The position numbers were made by a program, and so were the translations under genes. Below the pieces are notes generated by a model. It made no database searches, was not told where the DNA came from, and saw only the letters and a list, made by a program, of their open reading frames with translations. From NCBI GenBank assembly GCA_005885015.1, contig VAYG01000051.1, positions 1 to 21,877 of the forward strand: a stretch of 21,877 nt of DNA, written 5' to 3'. The DNA comes from Actinomycetota bacterium. Lineage in GTDB: Bacteria > Actinomycetota > UBA4738. Shown piece by piece: positions 16,918-21,877 of the stretch. How positions within the stretch are numbered: the stretch's first letter is position 1; each line of letters begins with the position of its first letter.

Positions 16918-18132
16918 TCAGGCGAGGCGTTCGATGATCGTGGCATTGGCCATGCCGCCGCCCTCGCACATGGTCTGGAGCCCGTAGCGGCCGCCGCGGC
17001 GGTCCAGCTCGTGCAGCATGGTCGTCATCAGCTTGGCCCCGGTCGCACCCAGCGGGTGGCCCACGGCGATGGCGCCCCCGTTGGGGTTGACGTGCTCTTC
17101 GAACCAGTCGTCTGCGACTCCCAGCTCGCGCTGCCACGCCAGCACCACGGAGGCGAATGCCTCGTTGATCTCCACCACGTCGATGTCATCGAGCGTGAGC
17201 CTCGCCCTCTCCAGGACCCGTCGTGTGGCCGGGATCGGCGCGGTTAGCATGAGGATCGGCGAATCACCGGCCAGGGCGAAGGATAGGAATCGCGCCCGCG
17301 GCGTGAGGCCGAGCTGCTCGGCCTTCTCCCGGCTCGCGATCAGGACGGCCGACGCCCCGTCGGAGATCTGCGAGGAGTTCCCCGCCGTCACGGTCCAATG
17401 GAGCTGCCCCGGGAACATCTGCTCGAATTGCTCGGACTGGAAGGCCGGCTGGAGCGTCCGCATCCTCTCGCGGTCTGGATCCATGCGGATCCCCTCGTCG
17501 CGATCGAGCAGGATCTGCTCGTCCTCGGGACCCGCGATCTTCAGCGGCAGGATCTCCCGCTTGAAGTACCCCTCCCGCGTAGCGTGGGCGGCTTTCAGGT
17601 GGCTCCGGTACCCGAAGTCGTCGGACTCATCGCGGCTGATGTTCCACTTGGTGGCGATGAGATCGGCCGAGATCCCTTGGGGCACGAGCTTCCCCTCGTA
17701 CCGGGCGAACAGCTGCTGCCCGAAGGGGTTGGCCCCCATCATGGATGAACCCATCGGGACGCGGGTCATGTTCTCCACGCCCGACGCCACCACCAGGTCG
17801 TAGGCCCCGGCCATGACCCCCTGGGCGGCGAAGTGGATCGACTGCTGCGAAGACCCGCACTGGCGGTCGACGGTGGTCGATGGGATCGTCTCCGGAAACC
17901 CGGCGGCCAGCCAGCCGTTGCGTCCGACGTTCAGCGACTGCTCCCCCACCTGTGACACGCAGCCGGTGATGTTGTCCTCGATCTGTCCGGGATCGACCCC
18001 GGCACGGTTCACGACCTCCTTGAGCACCTCGGCCAGGAGGTCGACCGGGTGGAAGTCCTTCAGCGAGCCGTTCCGCTTCCCGATCGGGGTGCGGACGGCT
18101 TCCACGATGACCGCTTCACGCATCTCAGGCAT
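16918..18132 (-). CDS. Thiolase (acetyl-CoA C-acyltransferase)
   Basis: This 404-residue enzyme joins or splits acyl-CoA and acetyl-CoA. All thiolase catalytic residues are present: Cys92 in DRQCGSSQQS takes the acyl group, His359 in GGAIAVGHPLGATG and Cys389 in MCEGGGMANA act on the second substrate. The N-terminus EAVIVEAVRTPIGKRNGSL is typical. The open frame extends to 18225, but ATG 18132 is preceded by AAGGAG seven bases away and starts where family similarity starts. With the acyl-CoA synthetase it suggests fatty-acid beta-oxidation; no hydratase or dehydrogenase is in this window. A palindromic site lies about 52 bp upstream. The small membrane zinc-ribbon gene follows downstream. Confidence 0.94.
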   Translation of the reverse strand: MPEMREAVIVEAVRTPIGKRNGSLKDFHPVDLLAEVLKEVVNRAGVDPGQIEDNITGCVSQVGEQSLNVGRNGWLAAGFPETIPSTTVDRQCGSSQQSIHFAAQGVMAGAYDLVVASGVENMTRVPMGSSMMGANPFGQQLFARYEGKLVPQGISADLIATKWNISRDESDDFGYRSHLKAAHATREGYFKREILPLKIAGPEDEQILLDRDEGIRMDPDRERMRTLQPAFQSEQFEQMFPGQLHWTVTAGNSSQISDGASAVLIASREKAEQLGLTPRARFLSFALAGDSPILMLTAPIPATRRVLERARLTLDDIDVVEINEAFASVVLAWQRELGVADDWFEEHVNPNGGAIAVGHPLGATGAKLMTTMLHELDRRGGRYGLQTMCEGGGMANATIIERLA

Positions 18133-18183
18133 GGAGGAACTCCTTCCTGCTCCCGGCCCGCGGGCGGGTCCGAGTCCGTAACC

Positions 18184-18195
18184 TACCGTTCGGTA
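18184..18195. promoter_or_regulatory. Palindromic operator candidate upstream of thiolase
   Basis: TACCG-TT-CGGTA is a perfect 5-bp inverted repeat in the gap between the thiolase gene and the divergent lipoprotein gene. The flanks add partial symmetry, with CGTAACC to the left and CGGTAACC to the right. This is the shape of a site for a TetR-family repressor, the usual regulators of fatty-acid degradation genes in actinobacteria. No regulator gene is in the window. Confidence 0.5.
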
Positions 18196-18301
18196 ACCAT
18201 GCGCTTCCGACTGTATGCCCGCCATCGCCCATCGTCAATCCACGGACCCGACCGAGGGCGCCTGGCGCGGGCACCCACGTGTGGGTAAGCTCCTCGGCTT
18301 G

Positions 18302-19912
18302 ATGGCGCCCCGCCTCCGTCCCTCCTCGCTGCACAAGATCATCGCTGGGCTGGCCGCCCTCTCTCTGGTCGGCACCGGCTGCGCGCAGAAGGAACCGAAG
18401 CCAACCGTGGTGGGATCGCTCGGGTTCGACCAGCGGGCGACCACGACGGCCGACACCCCGATCATCAAGGGCGACCCCGGACTTTCGTGCGGAACTCAGT
18501 CGGCGGAGTTCGGCGCCGAGCTGGTGGACGTCGATCCGACGCGGGCCAAGGTGCAGGTCGAATGGGGAGACGTGATCCCCGGCAAGCAGATGTACGTGGA
18601 AGGGAACCTCGAAGGGCTGACCTTCTCCGGCGGCGACCTCCAGTTCACCCACCCGTTCGACAAGGACATCACGTTCGACATCGTCCCCGACCCCATCTAC
18701 AAGGGGATGGCACAACGCCTGGGAGGCGGGGGCGCCGACGCGGACGGCCCCCCGGCGGGAACCCTCCATTGGGAGCTGAGCAAGGGCCTGTTCCCACATC
18801 AGAGCGCTACGGCCTATCTCCCGGGGTTCATCCCGCAGAACGGCGAGCGGGTGATCTCCTACGGGCACTGGATCATCGACTGCGGACACAACGACTATCA
18901 CACGGAGCTGCACCCCCCCTCCTTCGTGGCCTTCGCCCACACGGAGGGGTCCGCCACCGTGGCCCAGGCGTTCTCCATCCCTTACTACGAGACCCAGTAC
19001 TACACGCCCGACGCTTCGCTCGCTGACGACTTCGGCAATTCGGCGCGGTTCACCGACAAGGCCACCATGCGATTCCCGCCCTACCTGGTCCGTCAGCTCA
19101 CGGCCGTCTCCCATGTGGGCGACCCTTCGACCTGGCTCGACCGGCTGGAGGCCCACCATCTCCTCGCGGCCAACCGCTTTCCCTCGATCACCTGGTTCGA
19201 GTGCGCTCAAGGACCCCGGCCCGGCGTGGCCAAACTGTCCATCTCGTCGCAGTTCACGGTGCGGCCGGGGGTGTCGATCGCGGTGACTACCGACGACGCC
19301 ACCGGGTGCGCTCGGTTCACCGCGACGATGGGTCGCGCCTACAGCCCGATGGCTATGGAGCGCAAGGACTGCGTGGTTTCCTGGGACGAGCTGAACCAGC
19401 AGGCCCAGGCTGCGCTGGGCGACCCGAACCTGGACATCAAGGGCAAGATCGCCGAGCTGGTACCTTCCGACGCCCAGGCCCGCGTACTCCGGAATCCCAA
19501 GGTCGACTGCTACGACCCGCTGGTCGCCCCTCCCCCCGGCGGGGACGGGGGGGCCCGGGTGTTCGTCGCGGCGGACCAGCCCTACCCTTTCTACGGCACG
19601 GCCACAGTCAGCTGGAAGCGAGGTCCCGCCGGGGCCGCTACAGGTCCCGGAACGCGGCCTCGATCAGCCGGCGCTGCTCGATCTCGTGGATGGTACGGCT
19701 GCCGGTCGCAGGGCTTCCGCTCTCCTCGCGGGAGACGTGATCGAAGGCCATGTCGTCACCCAGCGCGGCGTGGAGCCGCCCGTGCACGAACGCGTACGCC
19801 CCCATGTTCTGCGGCTCCTCCTGCACCCATCGGACCCGCCGGGCGTTCCGATACCGGCCGATCTGCTCGAGCGTCTGGTCCTGGGGGAAGGGGTACAGCT
19901 GCTCCAGCCTGA
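18302..19912 (+). CDS. Lipoprotein-like protein of unknown function, with long antisense tail
   Basis: The first ~27 residues have a basic start, a hydrophobic stretch (IIAGLAALSLVGTG) and Cys27, so the protein is probably secreted and perhaps lipid-anchored, although the residue three before the Cys is Gly, unlike a normal lipobox. A striking block at 188–206 reads GHWIIDCGHNDYHTELHPP, with several His, Cys and acidic residues that could bind metal. I do not recognise the family. The conserved-looking part ends near VSWKRG at about residue 445. The frame then runs 275 bp inside the antisense of the 2-oxoglutarate dehydrogenase gene, giving about 90 Arg/Pro/Gly-rich residues that look like shadow sequence. 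ATG 18302 is preferred; the frame is open to 18215. Confidence 0.6.
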   Translation: MAPRLRPSSLHKIIAGLAALSLVGTGCAQKEPKPTVVGSLGFDQRATTTADTPIIKGDPGLSCGTQSAEFGAELVDVDPTRAKVQVEWGDVIPGKQMYVEGNLEGLTFSGGDLQFTHPFDKDITFDIVPDPIYKGMAQRLGGGGADADGPPAGTLHWELSKGLFPHQSATAYLPGFIPQNGERVISYGHWIIDCGHNDYHTELHPPSFVAFAHTEGSATVAQAFSIPYYETQYYTPDASLADDFGNSARFTDKATMRFPPYLVRQLTAVSHVGDPSTWLDRLEAHHLLAANRFPSITWFECAQGPRPGVAKLSISSQFTVRPGVSIAVTTDDATGCARFTATMGRAYSPMAMERKDCVVSWDELNQQAQAALGDPNLDIKGKIAELVPSDAQARVLRNPKVDCYDPLVAPPPGGDGGARVFVAADQPYPFYGTATVSWKRGPAGAATGPGTRPRSAGAARSRGWYGCRSQGFRSPRGRRDRRPCRHPARRGAARARTRTPPCSAAPPAPIGPAGRSDTGRSARASGPGGRGTAAPA

Positions 19913-21877
19913 CCACGGCGACGTCGTCTCTGCCCTGGTCCTCCCGGTGGGCCGCGAGCTCGTAGTAGATCTTGCCCGAACACAACAGGATGCCCCGGAC
20001 TCGCTCCTCGGTCGGATCGGTCGGGTCGGGGACGACCTCGCGGAAGTGGCCCGAGGTGAACTCCTCCGTCCCACTGCCGGCAGCGGCCAGTCGGAGCAGC
20101 GACTTCGGGGTGAACGCGATCAGGGGCTTGCGGATGCTCCGTCGGATCTGCCGCCGCAGCAGGTGGAAGTACTGGGCGGCGGACGAGGGGACGACCACCT
20201 GGATGTTGTCGCCGGCGGCGAGCTGGAGGAATCGCTCGATCCGGCCGCTGGAGTGCTCCGGTCCCTGGCCCTCATAGCTGTGCGGCAGCAGCAGCACCAG
20301 CCCGCTGGTCTGGCCCCATTTGTCCTCGCCGGCCACGATGAACTGGTCCACGATGACCTGGGCCTCGTTGATGAAGTCTCCGAACTGGGCCTCCCACATC
20401 ACCAGGGCGTCCTTCGCCACGACGGACTCGCCGTACTCAAACCCCAGGGCGGCGAACTCGTTCAGCGGACTGTCGTAGATCAGGAAGGCCCCCTGATCCT
20501 CGGCCAGGTTGGCCAGCGGATACCACTTGCGCTCGGTTCGATGGTCGACCAGCACCGCGTGGCGCTGGCTGAACGTCCCGCGTCGTGAATCCTGCCCGGT
20601 CAGGCGGACCGGGACCCCCTCCAGGACCAACGACCCGAAGGCCAGCGCCTCGGCCATCGACCAGTCAACGGTTCCCTTGGCCAGCATGTCCCGGCGCCGC
20701 TCCAGCTGCTTGGCGAGCTTCGGGTGCGGCGTGAAGTCCGCGGGCCACGAGGTGACGCCCGAGGCGACCCGGTCGAGGACCTCCCTGGCCACGCCGGTCT
20801 CCACAGGGGGAAGCACGCCGAGGGTTTGAGGCCGTCGCTCCGGCGCGGCAGGCGGAGCGCTCTCCTTCGTCTCTTCGAATGCCTCCTCGAGGCGGCTCCG
20901 GTAGTCGTCGAGGGCCGACTCGGCCTCCTCCACCGTGATGTCCCCCCGGTTGACCAGCGTCTCCATGTACAGCTTCCGGACGGATCGGTGCTGCTCGATC
21001 TCCCGGTACATGAGCGGCTGGGTGTAGCTCGGGTCGTCGCCCTCGTTGTGGCCGTACCGCCGGTAGCACACCAGGTCGATCACGATGTCCTTCCGAAACC
21101 GCTGGCGGAAGGCGAGGGCGAGCCGGGCCACCCACACGCAGGCCTCGGGATCGTCCCCGTTCACGTGCAGGATCGGAGCCTGGACCATCTTCGCGATGTC
21201 GGTGGCGTACACGCTGGACCGTCCGGCCGACGGCGCGGTGGTGAACCCGAGCTGATTGTTGACCACCACGTGGACGGTCCCCCCGGTGGTGAAGCCGGGA
21301 AGGGCACTCATGCCGAACGTCTCGGCCACCACGCCCTGGCCGGCGAACGCGGCGTCGCCATGCAGGAGGAGGGGGAGCACCTTGGCACGGTCCTGGTCGA
21401 ACGCCGAGTCCTGCCAGGCCCGGGCCATCCCTTCGACCACCGGGTCGACGGCCTCGAGGTGGCTCGGGTTGGACGCCAGCTCGACGGTGATGGTCGTCCC
21501 GTCCCGCCCGGTGAACTTGCCGGTCGTTCCGACGTGGTACTTCACGTCCCCCGAGCCCTGGATGGTCTGCGGATCGATGTCACCCTCGAACTCCCTGAAC
21601 ACCCGGGCGTAGCTCTTCCCGACGATGTTCACCAGCACGTTCAGCCGGCCGCGGTGGGCCATCCCCATGACCACGTGCTCGACCCCGGCCCGGCCGGCGT
21701 CTTCCAGGAGGAGGTCGAGCATGGGGATCAGGCTCTCCGAGCCCTCCAGCGAGAACCGCTTGTGCCCCACGTACTTCGTGTGCAGGAAACGCTCGAAGCC
21801 TTCGGCGGCGTTCAGGCGCTCGAGGATGTGCCGCTTGTCGTCTGGGTCGATCTCCCGCGGGACCCCTTCCACCCGTT
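19638..21877 (-). CDS. sucA: 2-oxoglutarate dehydrogenase E1 component, C-terminal part (partial)
   Basis: The gene runs off the window end, so its start and N-terminal domain are not seen. The visible ~746 residues carry the E1 core. MGMAHRGRLNVL and NPSHLEAVDPV are substrate and cofactor loops. The thiamine diphosphate site is HGDAAFAGQGVVAETF, ending at VVVNNQLGFTT. YGHNEGDDPSYTQP follows, then the C-terminal transketolase-like domains (LTGQDSRRGTFSQRHAVL, YDSPLNEFAALGFEYGES, GQGPEHSSGRIERFLQL). The enzyme decarboxylates 2-oxoglutarate in the TCA cycle. Actinobacterial forms (OdhA/Kgd) often carry an extra E2-like domain at the N-terminus; this cannot be judged here. The 3' end is overlapped on the other strand by the lipoprotein frame. 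Confidence 0.95.
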   Translation of the reverse strand, partial: RVEGVPREIDPDDKRHILERLNAAEGFERFLHTKYVGHKRFSLEGSESLIPMLDLLLEDAGRAGVEHVVMGMAHRGRLNVLVNIVGKSYARVFREFEGDIDPQTIQGSGDVKYHVGTTGKFTGRDGTTITVELASNPSHLEAVDPVVEGMARAWQDSAFDQDRAKVLPLLLHGDAAFAGQGVVAETFGMSALPGFTTGGTVHVVVNNQLGFTTAPSAGRSSVYATDIAKMVQAPILHVNGDDPEACVWVARLALAFRQRFRKDIVIDLVCYRRYGHNEGDDPSYTQPLMYREIEQHRSVRKLYMETLVNRGDITVEEAESALDDYRSRLEEAFEETKESAPPAAPERRPQTLGVLPPVETGVAREVLDRVASGVTSWPADFTPHPKLAKQLERRRDMLAKGTVDWSMAEALAFGSLVLEGVPVRLTGQDSRRGTFSQRHAVLVDHRTERKWYPLANLAEDQGAFLIYDSPLNEFAALGFEYGESVVAKDALVMWEAQFGDFINEAQVIVDQFIVAGEDKWGQTSGLVLLLPHSYEGQGPEHSSGRIERFLQLAAGDNIQVVVPSSAAQYFHLLRRQIRRSIRKPLIAFTPKSLLRLAAAGSGTEEFTSGHFREVVPDPTDPTEERVRGILLCSGKIYYELAAHREDQGRDDVAVVRLEQLYPFPQDQTLEQIGRYRNARRVRWVQEEPQNMGAYAFVHGRLHAALGDDMAFDHVSREESGSPATGSRTIHEIEQRRLIEAAFRDL

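Overview
The window looks like chromosomal DNA from a high-GC actinobacterium (Actinomycetota). The G+C is very high and GTG and TTG starts are common. The core is the FhaA–FhaB–PstP–RodA–PbpA–PknA–PknB cell-wall and signalling cluster, with CrgA nearby, in the gene order known from Mycobacterium tuberculosis (Rv0020c to Rv0011c). Several details differ from model actinobacteria: a fused RodA–PbpA, few PASTA repeats, and a ThyX-like gene plus lipid genes between pknB and crgA. A deep-branching actinobacterial class is therefore more likely than Mycobacterium or Streptomyces, but the sequence does not fix the lineage.

Layout. Positions 1–1024 hold a 5'-truncated aminoglycoside-phosphotransferase-like gene, a remnant of a PQQ-type beta-propeller gene and non-coding DNA. 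This stretch ends at a minus-strand tRNA-Leu(CAG). Positions 1226–9268 are one long plus-strand operon: fhaA, fhaB, pstP, a rodA–pbpA fusion, a frame-disrupted pknA-like kinase and pknB. Kinases, phosphatase and FHA phosphothreonine readers sit together with the SEDS polymerase and transpeptidase, so the operon couples septal or side-wall peptidoglycan synthesis to Ser/Thr phosphorylation. Next come a double-domain ThyX-like protein with no ordinary start codon and a 46-residue membrane peptide. A convergent acyl-CoA synthetase (minus) is followed by a divergent, frame-disrupted Ntn-hydrolase of the penicillin acylase family.

The right part holds a class E-like sortase (minus) divergent from crgA. 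A compact group of three DnaA-box-like 9-mers precedes an FmdB zinc-ribbon gene. A thiolase and a zinc-ribbon membrane protein follow on the minus strand, with a palindromic operator upstream of the thiolase. A lipoprotein-like protein of unknown function runs on the plus strand, and its reading frame continues 275 bp into the antisense of the last gene. That last gene is the C-terminal part of 2-oxoglutarate dehydrogenase E1, cut by the window end.

The most notable points are the SEDS–bPBP single-chain fusion, the tandem ThyX-like protein whose signature motif is split between its two halves, the DnaA-box-like triplet with an exact 12-bp step, and two frame disruptions that need read-level checking. 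I found no CRISPR array, transposase, phage module or recognisable defence system.
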